Positions 16,393 to 25,828 of a stretch of 64,000 nucleotides of DNA are shown piece by piece (position 1 is the stretch's first letter; each line of letters opens with the position of its first letter). The notes below the pieces were generated by a model. It worked only from the letters and a program-made list of their open reading frames with translations, ran no database searches and was not told the DNA's origin. The position numbers were made by a program, and so were the translations under genes. The stretch is from Mycolicibacterium chubuense NBB4 (GTDB taxonomy: Bacteria; Actinomycetota; Actinomycetes; Mycobacteriales; Mycobacteriaceae): NCBI RefSeq assembly GCF_000266905.1, contig NC_018027.1, forward strand, positions 1,488,001 through 1,552,000. Direction: 5' to 3'.

Positions 16393-17634
16393 TCATCCGG
16401 CGCTGACCGCCGCGAACATGGCGACGCCGAAGACCACGGTCGGTGCGCCCATGCCGACCAGGAACCCCAGCCCGAACCGACGGCCGCCGGCGGTGAACGC
16501 CAGCACGGTCTTGACGATCATGTTGGACCCCAACGCGGCGGCGATCGCGACGAGCGCGGTGTCGACGGTGATGTCGCCTCGGGCCGCGAGGCTGGTGGCG
16601 GCGATGGACCCGGCGTGCGCGTCGGCGAGACCGGCCGCGAAGGCGGCGAGCACCGTTCCCTGCGGTCCGAGTACGTCGGATCCCCAGCGGCCGATGAGCA
16701 GAGCGAAGGTCAGCACCGCGGTCAGGATGAGCGCGGGCCGCAGGGCGAACGGCCGGCTCCCCTGTGTCGGCTGTTGACGCTCACTCTGCTCGTCGGGCGC
16801 TGCTCTGCGATAGACGAAGGCGGCGATACCCACGAGCACCGCCGCGCCGGCAACCACCGGCGGCCACAGACGGCGCAGCACGTCGGCGTCGACGACCCCG
16901 ATCACCAGGAGCAGCTGCACGAAGGTGGCCAGGCTGGCCAGCAGAGCGCTTGCGAGCGGTGCGCTCACGCTGTTGGCGGTCCGGCCGAGCCGGCCCATCG
17001 ACGCCGTGGTCGCGGTCGCCGAGATGAATCCACCGGCCAACCCGGTGATCAACAGGCCGCGTTGGGGACCGAGGGCGCGGACACCGATGTAGCCGATCCA
17101 GCCGATACCGGTGAGCAGGACGACGAGGAGCCACACTTTCGCCGGATTCAGCACGCCGTACGGGCCCAGGGCCCGATCCGGGAACAGCGGCAGGATCACG
17201 AAGGCCACGACCAGGAACTTGATGGCGTCTTCCACCTCGACCTCGCTGACGATCTCGCGGGCGAAGCGGTGGATGCGGGACTTCGACAGGAGCAGGCCTG
17301 CGACGACCACGGCGAGGGCCACTGCCACCGCCGGGCGCGTATAGGCGAGCACACCGAGCAGATAGGCGCCCAGCGCGGCAATCGCGGTGGTGGTTCCCGG
17401 GTCGTCCTCACTGGTCCGGAAGTACGCGAGCGCCACCAGGGCGGCGACACTGACGAGCCCGACGACGACCACCCACTCGTCGACGCTTGCCGCCACCGCG
17501 CCGAGCAAGGACAGCAGGGCGAAGGACCGGGAGCCCGCGGGTAGTTTGCGGCTGTGGCTGCGTTCGCGTTCCAGGCCGAGCAGCAGCCCGATCGCCAGCG
17601 CCACCAGAAATGGCTGGATCTGCTGCAGGCTCAC
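16393..17634 (-). CDS. MgtC/SapB-DUF4010 membrane protein
   Basis: A 413-residue integral membrane protein with roughly twelve hydrophobic segments. The N-terminal part carries the MgtC-type signature ALAIGLLLGLERER followed by RSFALLSLLGA; the C-terminal DUF4010 part contains FISATATTASMGRL and GLADAHAGSIAATSLA. The role of these proteins in ion homeostasis is not settled. GTG start at 17634, with AGAGGAG six bases before it, lies only 12 bases after the LLM oxidoreductase stop, so it is the third gene of the ATPase operon. Association with a cation P-type ATPase supports a function in ion balance. Confidence 0.85.
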   Translation of the reverse strand: MSLQQIQPFLVALAIGLLLGLERERSHSRKLPAGSRSFALLSLLGAVAASVDEWVVVVGLVSVAALVALAYFRTSEDDPGTTTAIAALGAYLLGVLAYTRPAVAVALAVVVAGLLLSKSRIHRFAREIVSEVEVEDAIKFLVVAFVILPLFPDRALGPYGVLNPAKVWLLVVLLTGIGWIGYIGVRALGPQRGLLITGLAGGFISATATTASMGRLGRTANSVSAPLASALLASLATFVQLLLVIGVVDADVLRRLWPPVVAGAAVLVGIAAFVYRRAAPDEQSERQQPTQGSRPFALRPALILTAVLTFALLIGRWGSDVLGPQGTVLAAFAAGLADAHAGSIAATSLAARGDITVDTALVAIAAALGSNMIVKTVLAFTAGGRRFGLGFLVGMGAPTVVFGVAMFAAVSAG

Positions 17635-17646
17635 AGCGGCTCCTCT

Positions 17647-18816
17647 TCAGCAGAGCAATGGCGCGGAGGTTCCGTCGCCGGGCGAGGTGCGGCGGAGTGA
17701 TCGCGCGATTCGCCCGGTGGCCCAGAGACTGTACAGGGCTGCGCGTGGAGAGACGAGCCCTGACACGGGCGCGAGAACGACATGGCGCAAGCCGGCCTCG
17801 CCGAAGGCCCGGAGTCTGGCCACGACCTGGTTCCGGCTGCCCCACAGCAGAGGCCCTTCGGCCACCACGGCGCTGGGTACGGCGGCGATCGCCGCATTCA
17901 TGGTCTCGCGGTCATAACGACCGGGTACGAAGTCGACGAGCGGATTGAAGCGCTCGCCGAACGGGTGGTCGACTCCGGCCTGCCGCCACAGAGAGGGAGG
18001 GGCCATGAGGGCGAACGCGCGGACGACCTTCGTGTCGAGCATCGCCCGGGCCTCGCGTTCGCTGGGTGCGACCACCATGAAGCGGTGCAGTGCCGGCGTG
18101 ATCGCCGCGGGGTTCCGGCCGGCGGCAACGGCGGCGGCGCGCACGGCGGCCAGCTTCTCGGCATATTCGCGCGGAGAGACCACCGTGGCGGGATACCAGC
18201 CGTCGCCCCAGCGCCCGGCCAGCGAGAGCATGCGGGGGCCGTGCGCGGCGACCCAGATCTCCGGTACCCGGCCACGGGCGGGCTTCAAGTCCATGGGCGC
18301 CGAGTGGAGCTGGAAGTGTCTGCCGCAGAAGTCGATCGGCCCTTGCGTCGAGAAGCACAGGTGGATGATCTGAAGAGCCTCTTCCAGCCGGGAGACCGGT
18401 TCGGCGGCATCGAAGCCGTAGGGGTCGAGATTCATCCGCTCACCCGCGCCGATGCCGAGGATCGGCGCGCGTGCGGTGAGGTGGGAGAGAGTCATCATGG
18501 CCTGCGCGATCAGCACGGGATGGCGCCGGATCGCCTCAGTGACTCCGACACCGAGGCGCATGCGGCCGACACGAGATGCGAGGTAGCCCGCCAGAACTTG
18601 ATAGTCGAAGAACTCATGAGGTGTGTCGCGTTGCGCCGCAAGCCAGGTCAGGTCCCGGTCCCAGATGCTGGTGGGGAAGACGTTCTGGAAGTGATCGATG
18701 ACCATCACCGAGTCCAGCGTCATCGCCCGCGCCCCGAGAAGGAACGCGCGCAGTGTGTTCAGCGGTGGCTGCGTCCCGAATTGCAGCCCGACGGAGATCC
18801 GCGTCTGGTCTGTCAC
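17647..18816 (-). CDS. LLM-class flavin/F420-dependent oxidoreductase
   Basis: A 389-residue TIM-barrel oxidoreductase of the luciferase-like monooxygenase family. Recognisable stretches are MVIDHFQNVFP near residue 38, GYLASRVGRMRLGVGVTE, the cofactor segment ILGIGAGERMNLDPYGF, PEIWVAAHGPRMLSLAGRWGDGWYP and a C-terminal helix bundle. Mycobacterial members often use F420, others FMN, and the sequence alone does not settle it. The GTG start overlaps the ATPase stop as GTGA (18813-18816), the mark of translational coupling, and an MgtC-like gene follows within 12 bases. If the upstream boxes are real, the enzyme is expressed together with the ATPase under hypoxia. Confidence 0.85.
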   Translation of the reverse strand: MTDQTRISVGLQFGTQPPLNTLRAFLLGARAMTLDSVMVIDHFQNVFPTSIWDRDLTWLAAQRDTPHEFFDYQVLAGYLASRVGRMRLGVGVTEAIRRHPVLIAQAMMTLSHLTARAPILGIGAGERMNLDPYGFDAAEPVSRLEEALQIIHLCFSTQGPIDFCGRHFQLHSAPMDLKPARGRVPEIWVAAHGPRMLSLAGRWGDGWYPATVVSPREYAEKLAAVRAAAVAAGRNPAAITPALHRFMVVAPSEREARAMLDTKVVRAFALMAPPSLWRQAGVDHPFGERFNPLVDFVPGRYDRETMNAAIAAVPSAVVAEGPLLWGSRNQVVARLRAFGEAGLRHVVLAPVSGLVSPRAALYSLWATGRIARSLRRTSPGDGTSAPLLC

Positions 18817-21419
18817 CGCGCCACCGCATCGACATCGGTGCGGTCGTCGGCGCGCACGGAGACCCGCGATCGGTCGCGCGCCGACACGGCTTTGTAGATC
18901 TCGAACCACGCCACCGCGACCACGCCTGCAGCGACGGCGGCGCCGCACTCGCCCCACGTGAGGGCCCCGAAACCGAACGCGGCGCGCAGCGCCGGGAGGG
19001 TCAGCATGGCGATCAGGAGCAGAGTGGCGCCGCCCAGGATCCACTTCAGTGTCGAGTTGCGGCGTTGACGAATCGTCTGCCAGACCGGCAGTCGCCAGGA
19101 ACGGTTCACCAGGATCAGTGCCAGATTGCCCACGACCAGCGCTGTGAAGGTCACCGACCGTGCCACGCTGTCGGGTCTGTCGGTGAGTACCGCCCAGATG
19201 TAGACCCCCGCGGTGGTGGCCAGTAACGAAAGACCCTGCAGGGCGGCGATTCCCAGTACCCTCGCGCCGAACATCGGTTCGGCGCGCGAGCGAGGGGGCG
19301 CATCCATGATGTTCGGATCGATCTGTTCGGCCTCGAACACCACCGAGCAGGCCGGGTCGATGATGAGCTCCAGGAAGGCGATCTGCACGGGCAGCAGGAC
19401 GAGGGGCCAGTCGGTGACGAACAGCGGGATGAGGGACATGCCGACGATGGGCAGGTGGACCGCGATGACGTAGGCCATCGCTTTGCGGAGGTTGTCGAAG
19501 ATGCCGCGGCCCTGACGGACACCGCCGACGATCGAGGTGAAGTCGTCGTCGGTGATCACCAGGGCCGCCGATTCCCGGGCGACGTCGGTGCCGTGGGCTC
19601 CCATCGCGATACCGATGTCGGCCGCCCGCAACGCCGGTGCGTCGTTGACCCCGTCCCCGGTCATACCGACCACCTCGCCGTCGGCCTGCAGCGCCCGCAC
19701 CAACTGGAGTTTCTGCTCCGGCACCATCCGGGCGAACACACTGACCGACCTCACCCGGTCGGCGAGCTCGTCGTCGGACATCGCCTGCAGTTGCCGGCCC
19801 GTGACACAGCCCGCGGTGTGGTCCAGTCCGATCTCGCGGGCGATGGCCAGCGCGGTACCGGGGTAATCCCCGGTGATCATGATGGTCCGGATCGCGGCGC
19901 GCCGGCATTCCGCAACGGCGTCGGCGACGCCGGGCCGCACCGGATCGTAAAGGCCGGCCAACCCCAGGAATTCGAAATCGAAGTCGTGCTGCTGAGCAGG
20001 CAGAGCGGATGCCGCATCGAATCGTGCCCGCGCCACGGCCAGCACGCGCTGCCCGTCGGCGGTGGCGGCTTCGACGTCCTCGGTCAGCGCGGCCAGCCGC
20101 GTGCGGTCGAAGTGGCACAGATCGGCGATCGCTTCGGGCGCGCCCTTGGCGGCGACGACGTACTGGTTGCCGTCGGGGGAGCGCCACACGTGGGCGAGCG
20201 CCAACAACTTCTCGGACAACGGATATTCGCGAACCAGCTGCCAATCGCCGTGCAGGTGCGGTGTTTCGCGAAGGTAGCTGTCGCCGAGTTCCTTGAACGC
20301 CTTGTCCATGGGATCGAACGGATCCACCGGTGAGGCGAGGACCGAGTATTCCGCGATGGCGTGGAACTCCTCGGGCAGCGGCTGATCGTCGCAGACGTGT
20401 GTCCGGTCGTCGACGATCAACGTGCGCACCGTCATCCGGTTCAACGTCAGGGTGCCCGTTTTGTCCACGCACAGCACGGTGGCCGAGCCGAGGGTCTCCA
20501 CCACCGGCGGGCGGCGCGTCAGGACGTGCCGTTTCGACATGCGCCACGCACCGACGGCCATGAACACCGTCAGCACCACGGGGAATTCTTCCGGCAACAA
20601 CGCCATCGCCGTCGCGATGCCGGCGAGTGTTCCTGCGAGCCAGTCACCGCGGGTCAGCCCGTAGACGACGACGACAGCGAAGGCCGCCGCCGCGCCGAGA
20701 GACGCCAAAACCGTGACCAGCCTGTCGATCTCGCGCTGCAGCGCCGTGCGCTCAGGCTCGATGGTGCGCAGTGCGGCGCCGATCTTTCCCAATTCGGTGA
20801 CCGCGCCGGTCGCCCGGGCGACGGCAGCTCCGTGCCCCTTGACCACGAGCGTGCCGGAGAAGATCCACGGCGTCGCATCACCGCCGGGCCGCCCCAGCTC
20901 GGCGGACACCTCCGCCGGCTCGACGGCCACCTTGCGCACCGGGACCGATTCCCCGGTCAGGGCCGATTCGTCCACCGAGAAGTTGGCGCTGTCGACCAGA
21001 ACGGCATCGGCCGGTACGCGATCGCCCTCCGCAAGCAACAGCAGATCGCCGCGCACGACGTCTCGCCCCGCGATACGCACTTGTGCACCGTCACGGACGA
21101 CCAGCGCCCGCGGCGACGACAGATCACGCAGTGCCGCCAGCGCCTTCTCGGTCTTGTGCTCCTGATAGATCGAGATCGCGATCACGACGACGACGAACGC
21201 CATCAACAGCGCGCCGTCCAGCGGTTCGGCGAGAAGGAAGTTGACCAGGCCCGCGGCGAGCAGCAACAGCAGCATGGGCTGGCGGACGACGGCCCACGCC
21301 TCCTGGATCAGACGGCGCCGCTTGGCGGTGGGCAGTTCATTGGGCCCGTCAGCGGCCAGGCGACGGGCCGCCTGGTCAGAGGTTAGGCCGGCGACGGAAC
21401 CATCGAGTGTCATCGACAC
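18813..21419 (-). CDS. P2-type cation-transporting P-type ATPase
   Basis: An 868-residue membrane pump. In order: N-terminal cation_ATPase_N region (LTSDQAARRLAADGPNELP, 12-30), actuator motif ALTGES (153-158), membrane motif PEEFP (276-280), phosphorylation site DKTGTLT (Asp319), the nucleotide-binding segment KGAPEA, the hinge TGDGVNDAPALRAADIGIAMG, and six C-terminal helices. There are no CPx motif or heavy-metal domains, so the substrate is more likely Ca, Mg, K or Mn than copper or zinc. The setting resembles ctpF of M. tuberculosis, a DosR-regulated P2-type pump, but PEEFP differs from the PEGLP of SERCA-like enzymes and I do not assign the name. First gene of a three-gene operon; two DosR-like boxes lie 95-150 bases upstream. 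Start GTG or ATG two codons later. Confidence 0.9.
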   Translation of the reverse strand: MSMTLDGSVAGLTSDQAARRLAADGPNELPTAKRRRLIQEAWAVVRQPMLLLLLAAGLVNFLLAEPLDGALLMAFVVVVIAISIYQEHKTEKALAALRDLSSPRALVVRDGAQVRIAGRDVVRGDLLLLAEGDRVPADAVLVDSANFSVDESALTGESVPVRKVAVEPAEVSAELGRPGGDATPWIFSGTLVVKGHGAAVARATGAVTELGKIGAALRTIEPERTALQREIDRLVTVLASLGAAAAFAVVVVYGLTRGDWLAGTLAGIATAMALLPEEFPVVLTVFMAVGAWRMSKRHVLTRRPPVVETLGSATVLCVDKTGTLTLNRMTVRTLIVDDRTHVCDDQPLPEEFHAIAEYSVLASPVDPFDPMDKAFKELGDSYLRETPHLHGDWQLVREYPLSEKLLALAHVWRSPDGNQYVVAAKGAPEAIADLCHFDRTRLAALTEDVEAATADGQRVLAVARARFDAASALPAQQHDFDFEFLGLAGLYDPVRPGVADAVAECRRAAIRTIMITGDYPGTALAIAREIGLDHTAGCVTGRQLQAMSDDELADRVRSVSVFARMVPEQKLQLVRALQADGEVVGMTGDGVNDAPALRAADIGIAMGAHGTDVARESAALVITDDDFTSIVGGVRQGRGIFDNLRKAMAYVIAVHLPIVGMSLIPLFVTDWPLVLLPVQIAFLELIIDPACSVVFEAEQIDPNIMDAPPRSRAEPMFGARVLGIAALQGLSLLATTAGVYIWAVLTDRPDSVARSVTFTALVVGNLALILVNRSWRLPVWQTIRQRRNSTLKWILGGATLLLIAMLTLPALRAAFGFGALTWGECGAAVAAGVVAVAWFEIYKAVSARDRSRVSVRADDRTDVDAVAR

Positions 21420-21514
21420 CTGTTCACCCCGACACCGTGCCCACGGTGGACATCGCCTACCTCCCGAGAAAACTCAGCGGACCCCAGTCAAGCGTCCCGC
21501 CGGGCGTGCGGCTA

Positions 21515-21528
21515 GTGGCCAAAGTCCC
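21515..21528. promoter_or_regulatory. DosR-like box (distal of pair)
   Basis: GTGGCCAAAGTCCC; on the other strand GGGACTTTGGCCAC, with the GGGACTTT half perfect. It sits between the divergent ATPase (start 21419) and the small membrane protein (21648), and pairs with the box at 21553. Confidence 0.6.
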
Positions 21529-21552
21529 CGGGGGCGGAACTCCTCGCGCCTA

Positions 21553-21566
21553 GGGCCATCGGTCCC
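21553..21566. promoter_or_regulatory. DosR-like box (proximal of pair)
   Basis: GGGCCATCGGTCCC, a near-symmetric GGGNC-N4-GNCCC match flanked by TA on each side, 82 bases upstream of the ATG at 21648 and 134 upstream of the ATPase start. Confidence 0.65.
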
Positions 21567-21647
21567 TAGCGGCTGTGGAGGTGAGAAATCGACACTGAAC
21601 TCACGCGTCGCCCGCGCAGTGGGTGACCATAGCGAAAGGACGTCACC

Positions 21648-21944
21648 ATGAAGCGTGAGGCCTGCAAATTCTTCTCGGGCGCATTCGCGGCGATGGCCTG
21701 GGCCCACGTCGCGTACGCCCTCGCGGTAACCAACGGGGTGCTCAACGAACCGGTCTTCCTGGGGAGGAAGTGGCCGGTCGGGTACGCGTTGACCGAAGCG
21801 GCCGTGTACTCGTCGATCAGCGCCGCACTCGGCTACGCCGGGTGGATCGCCAAATCACCGGAGCAGCAGCAGGAGCCGCGACTGTCCCCGGCGGAAGGAC
21901 AGGGCGGTGCGCCCATCCGGGCCGCCGAGTCCGTCACCCACTGA
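21648..21944 (+). CDS. Small two-helix membrane protein
   Basis: A 98-residue protein with hydrophobic segments at about 8-28 and 45-68 and a polar, Glu/Pro-rich C-terminal tail of 30 residues. GAAAGGA lies seven bases upstream of the ATG. No family was recognised. It is divergent from the P-type ATPase, with two DosR-like palindromes in the gap, so it is likely induced under the same conditions. A role as an accessory to the ATPase is possible but unsupported beyond position. Confidence 0.7.
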   Translation: MKREACKFFSGAFAAMAWAHVAYALAVTNGVLNEPVFLGRKWPVGYALTEAAVYSSISAALGYAGWIAKSPEQQQEPRLSPAEGQGGAPIRAAESVTH

Positions 21945-21988
21945 AGTGTCGAGCCTCCGCGGCCACAGCGGCTGAACGGGCGGCGGGC

Positions 21989-23428
21989 ATGAGAGGTCGA
22001 CGGCTCGCTCACCTCGCGGTGGTGTGGGACATGTACGGCACACGCCGCGAGGGCACGGGGGGAGTGGCCCGGCGGCAGAACCGGCGACTGCGTGACGTCG
22101 TCGCCTACGCGCGAACCCATTCGTCCTACTACCGCGACCTCTACCGCGAAGTGCCACAAGACTTCTCGGACGTCGAGCAACTGCCCGTCGTCACCAAAGC
22201 CGACCTGATGGACCATTTCGACCGCTGGGTGACCGATCCGTCCGTCACACGGACGCGCGTCGAGACGTTCCTGGCCGATCCGGCCAACCTCGGGGTCGAC
22301 TTCCTGGGCCGCTACGTGGCCTGCACCACCTCGGGGGCCACCGGTGTACCGGCGATCCTTGTGCACGACCACCGTGCGCTGTTCGTCTACAACGTCCTGG
22401 GGTACGTCCGCGCTCTTCCGCCGGCGCTCTCGTCGACACGGCACATCGGGGCTGTGCTGCGGCCCCGCGTTCGGTTGGCCGCGGTGTTCGTCACCGGCGG
22501 ACCGTTCCTGGGAAACACCATGATGGCCCGCAGGCTCCGGAAACTACCCTGGCGAAGCGCAACCCAGCGTCTGTTCTCCGCACTGACACCGCTCGACGAG
22601 CTGGTGGACGCTCTCAACGACTTCGATCCCGCGGTCCTGGGCGGCTATCCCAGCGCACTGGACGCGCTGGCCGGTGAGCGGCGCGCGGGACGACTCCGCA
22701 TCCATCCCGTGGTGGTCAACGCCGCCGGCGAGACCCTCACACCCCCTGTGCGGCAACGGATTTCTGCTGCCTTCGACTGCCACGTCACGAACTACTACGG
22801 ATCCTCCGAGGCGATCGGCCTCACCTACGAATGCGGCGCGCAGAATCTGCACGTCAACAGCGACTGGCACATCCTCGAACCCGTCGACGAGGACAACCGT
22901 CCGGTGGCTGCGGGGCAACTCTCCGACGGTGTCCTCGTGACCAACCTCGCCAACAGAATCCAGCCGATCATCCGCTACCAGATGGGTGACCGCGTCGCGA
23001 TCCAGCCCGAATCGTGCCCCTGCGGCAGTGCCTTCCCGTGGATCCGGGTCGTCGGCCGCACCGACGATGTCCTCACCTTCGCCGGCGCGCAGGGGAGGGG
23101 AATCCGCATCCTGCCGTTGGCGATCGCCAGTGTGGCCGAGGAGACGCCCGGGGTGGCCATCTGCCAGCTCATCCAGCGCGGACCCTCGGAACTCCATGTG
23201 CGGCTCGGTGTCCGGCCCGGAAGCAGCGAACCCGTGGTGTGGGCGGAGCTGCACCGGCGGTTGCAGGGCTTCCTGGCGGACCATGCAATCATGACGGTCA
23301 GAATCACCAAGTCCGACGACGCACCCGCGCTACACCCTCGCAGCGGGAAGTTCCGCCAGGTCTACCGCGATTTCACGGACGTCACGCAGCACGAGCGGGA
23401 GTACGATTCTGCAGCCCGTCGCCGGTGA
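21989..23428 (+). CDS. PaaK/CapK-like adenylate-forming enzyme
   Basis: A 479-residue ANL-superfamily protein of the phenylacetate-CoA ligase/CapK branch. Recognisable blocks: LPVVTKADLMDHFDRW near 65, the phosphate loop CTTSGATGVPAI at about 112-123, VNAAGETLTPPVRQ near 250, the adenine motif NYYGSSEAIGL near 270 and RIQPIIRYQMGDRV with the following CPCGSAFPWI near 325-350. CapK-type proteins activate acids with ATP; substrate and partner are unknown. ATG at 21989 is the first in frame after the small membrane protein, with no strong ribosome site. The stop is followed by 20 bases and the convergent persulfide dioxygenase gene. Confidence 0.8.
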   Translation: MRGRRLAHLAVVWDMYGTRREGTGGVARRQNRRLRDVVAYARTHSSYYRDLYREVPQDFSDVEQLPVVTKADLMDHFDRWVTDPSVTRTRVETFLADPANLGVDFLGRYVACTTSGATGVPAILVHDHRALFVYNVLGYVRALPPALSSTRHIGAVLRPRVRLAAVFVTGGPFLGNTMMARRLRKLPWRSATQRLFSALTPLDELVDALNDFDPAVLGGYPSALDALAGERRAGRLRIHPVVVNAAGETLTPPVRQRISAAFDCHVTNYYGSSEAIGLTYECGAQNLHVNSDWHILEPVDEDNRPVAAGQLSDGVLVTNLANRIQPIIRYQMGDRVAIQPESCPCGSAFPWIRVVGRTDDVLTFAGAQGRGIRILPLAIASVAEETPGVAICQLIQRGPSELHVRLGVRPGSSEPVVWAELHRRLQGFLADHAIMTVRITKSDDAPALHPRSGKFRQVYRDFTDVTQHEREYDSAARRR

Positions 23429-23448
23429 CGCGGATCGCTGGCCGAGGT

Positions 23449-24795
23449 TCAGCCGACGAGCTCAGCCTCGGGTGCATTGGCGAATTCGTCGTCGACCAAC
23501 ACGATTGTGCGGTCGGGCCTTTCGATGAGGGATGCCGCGATTGCGGCCCGGTAACCGGACCCGCAGTGCACCCACACCTCCCCTGCGGGCACCTCGTCAC
23601 GTCGCGCGAGTAGCTCGTGCAACGGAATGTTGATCGCGTGGGAGATGTGGCTGTCCTCGTACTCGTTGCGCTGCCGGACGTCGAGGACCGCGACGCCGGA
23701 GTCAGCGACGGCACCGGCCAGCTCGCCGAAGTCGGCGACGCGGTACTCGCGCAACGGGGTGCCGTCGGCCAGCGCGCTGATCGCGCCGACGGCCGACCCC
23801 GCCAGCCTGTCGATGCCGATACGCGCCAGTTCCCGGCGAGCCTGCAGGATCTGTTCCTTGTCGTCGCCGATCAACGTCAGCGGCGCGCCCCAGGTGTAGA
23901 GCCAACCGAGGTAGGTCACGAACGGTGTCGACAACTCGAATCCCAGGGTCCCGGCGAGATGTGCTGCCGCGAAGGCTTTTCGGTTGCGCAGATCGACCAC
24001 CCACTCGCCGGCCTCGGCGCGGCGCCGCACCTCGGCGGGATCGACCGGTTCCGGCATCGACAGATCGACCGGTGCGGGGCCCTCGGCGTTGATGACGCCC
24101 ATGTGCGCGTAGTAGGCGGGATAGGCCCCCAGACCCGCGATGAGCTCGTCGACGAAGGCCTGTTCGCTCTGGGTCAACGCCGGGTTGGTGCGGCGTTCGT
24201 CGGCGACGGTCGACTCATCGCCCGCGGCCGGCGTCGCCGAGCAGAAACTGCCGAAGCCATGCGTGGGGTACACCTGCACGTCATCTGGGAGTTCTTCGGC
24301 CAGCCGGCGGACCGAACGGTACTGAGCGTGGGTCAGTGCGTCGGTGTGCTCCTCGCCGAGCAGGTCGGTGCGGCCCGTGGTGCCGTGCAGCATCGATCCT
24401 CCGGTGAAGACACCGGCCGCGGTCCCGGCGGCATCGCGCAGCACGTAGCTGACATGTGTGTAGGTGTGCCCGGGCGTGTGCACCACCGCCAAACTGAACG
24501 GACCGACATCGACGACGTCGCCGTCGGACACCGCGCGGCGCTCATAGCCGAGGTCGTCGCCGGACGCGACGACGTACTCGGCGCCGGTGGTACGCGCCAA
24601 CTCCAGGCCGCCGGTGACGTAGTCGTTGTGGAGGTGGGTTTCCAGCACGTGGGTGATGCGCACCTGCAGTTCCCGGGCGAGGTCGAGTACGCGGTCGATG
24701 TCGCGCTGCGGATCGATGACGACGGCGATTCCACTGTCGCTGACCAGGTAACTGCGATCCCCCAGGCCGGAGGTGTCGATGATCGTGACCTTCAT
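23449..24795 (-). CDS. Persulfide dioxygenase-rhodanese fusion (CstB-like)
   Basis: A 448-residue cytosolic enzyme. The N-terminal metallo-beta-lactamase domain (1-245) has the metal motif THLHNDYVTGG (residues 53-63), VVHTPGHTYTHVSY and YPTHGFGSFC, as in ETHE1/CstB-type persulfide dioxygenases that oxidise glutathione-like persulfides to sulfite. A middle rhodanese-like domain (about 260-345, VVDLRNRKAFAAAHLAG) lacks the catalytic Cys and is probably structural. The C-terminal rhodanese (about 355-440) retains its active cysteine in WVHCGSGYRAA. This MBL / pseudo-rhodanese / rhodanese order is that of S. aureus CstB. AAAGGAG precedes the ATG. It follows the TauE-type permease by 49 bases in one operon, next to a sulfite-oxidase-like gene. 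Confidence 0.9.
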   Translation of the reverse strand: MKVTIIDTSGLGDRSYLVSDSGIAVVIDPQRDIDRVLDLARELQVRITHVLETHLHNDYVTGGLELARTTGAEYVVASGDDLGYERRAVSDGDVVDVGPFSLAVVHTPGHTYTHVSYVLRDAAGTAAGVFTGGSMLHGTTGRTDLLGEEHTDALTHAQYRSVRRLAEELPDDVQVYPTHGFGSFCSATPAAGDESTVADERRTNPALTQSEQAFVDELIAGLGAYPAYYAHMGVINAEGPAPVDLSMPEPVDPAEVRRRAEAGEWVVDLRNRKAFAAAHLAGTLGFELSTPFVTYLGWLYTWGAPLTLIGDDKEQILQARRELARIGIDRLAGSAVGAISALADGTPLREYRVADFGELAGAVADSGVAVLDVRQRNEYEDSHISHAINIPLHELLARRDEVPAGEVWVHCGSGYRAAIAASLIERPDRTIVLVDDEFANAPEAELVG

Positions 24796-24844
24796 GAGTT
24801 CTCCTTTGTCCGAGAGTGTTTCGAGCCGGAAATCATCACCGCGC

Positions 24845-25618
24845 TCATCTGAGCCACAGGGTGTCGACAACCACGAACGCGGCGACCGCCAACACCAGAT
24901 AGGCAAACCACCGCTGCAGCCGGTGCATGTGCAGACGCGAACCGAGATGGCCCGCTATCAGCGAGGCGACGGTCGCGGTCCCGGCGAAGGCGGCGGTGAT
25001 TGCCCAGTCGACGTCCATCCCCTGCAGATGGGAGACGACGCCGGCAGAGGAGTTGGCGACGATGATCACCAGGGAGGTGCCCACCGCGGTCGCCATCTCC
25101 ACGCCGAGAGCGATCACCAGCGCGGGAATGATCAGGAACCCGCCGCCGACGCCCAGTAGTCCCGTGAGGAGTCCGACACCGAGTCCGGCCGGGATGGAGC
25201 GTGGTGCGCACCGGCGCCAGTTGATGCCGCCCTGCTCGACCGTGCAGGCGGTTCCGGTGCTCGCCGACTCGCTGAGCATCCGGATTCCGGCCACCACCAT
25301 GATGACGGCGAAGGCGATCAACAGAACCGATTGCGGCAGGTGTGCCCCGATGGCCGATCCTGCGAACGTGGCCGGGATGCCGAAGCCGGCGAAGATCGCA
25401 GCCAGTCGCCACTCGACCTGGCGCGCCCGGATTTTCGGCAACGCCGCGGCTGCCGACGCAATGCCGATGACGATCAGCGAGATCGGGATGGCTTGCCGCA
25501 TGTCGAGTCCTACGGCGTAGACCAGGGCAGGGATGGCCAGGATGGAGCCACCGCCGCCGAGCAGGCCCAGCAGCACCCCGATCAGAGCGCCGAAGAGTGC
25601 TGCCACAATCGCGGTCAT
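24845..25618 (-). CDS. TauE/SafE-family sulfur-compound permease
   Basis: A 257-residue membrane protein with eight hydrophobic segments arranged as two repeats. Each repeat begins with the family Gly-rich motif: GVLLGLLGGGGSILAIPALV near residue 13 and GLLTGLLGVGGGFLIIPALV near 145. Family members move sulfite, sulfoacetate, taurine or thiosulfate-type anions; export of sulfite is the natural inference beside a persulfide dioxygenase. GGGAGAG precedes the ATG at 25618. It is the first gene of a two-gene operon with the CstB-like enzyme, and divergent from the sulfite-oxidase-like gene. Confidence 0.88.
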   Translation of the reverse strand: MTAIVAALFGALIGVLLGLLGGGGSILAIPALVYAVGLDMRQAIPISLIVIGIASAAAALPKIRARQVEWRLAAIFAGFGIPATFAGSAIGAHLPQSVLLIAFAVIMVVAGIRMLSESASTGTACTVEQGGINWRRCAPRSIPAGLGVGLLTGLLGVGGGFLIIPALVIALGVEMATAVGTSLVIIVANSSAGVVSHLQGMDVDWAITAAFAGTATVASLIAGHLGSRLHMHRLQRWFAYLVLAVAAFVVVDTLWLR

Positions 25619-25814
25619 GCTGCTCTCCCTCCCTGGCATCTGACGGAAACGGTTTGTCAGCGCCTCGCAGTCGGACACTCGCATTCGCGCACCGATGCGA
25701 CATGCCTCCCGCGCGCCGCGGCGCTGTTCATCCCACCGGCATCGCGGCCAGACTGGGACCGCGCACTTTCCGGTGAACGCGTCTTCGACCGTAGCTCGAA
25801 AAGCCCCGTCGCGC

Positions 25815-25828
25815 TACCCCCTGGGGTA
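25815..25828. promoter_or_regulatory. TACCCC-N2-GGGGTA dyad, candidate CsoR/CstR-family operator
   Basis: Perfect 6-bp arms TACCCC (25815-25820) and GGGGTA (25823-25828), separated by CT. It lies 85 bases before the sulfite-oxidase-like ATG and about 195 before the divergent TauE start. Aligned by centre it shares ACCC-N4-GGGTAT with the dyad at 27106. GC-tract dyads flanked by TA/AT are typical of the copper- and persulfide-sensing CsoR/CstR family. Confidence 0.6.

Noticed and set aside
25640..25700. Inverted repeats CTGAC/GTCAG and TCGCAT/ATGCGA upstream of the TauE gene
   Set aside because: Arms of only 5-6 bp with long spacers; below what I would call an operator.
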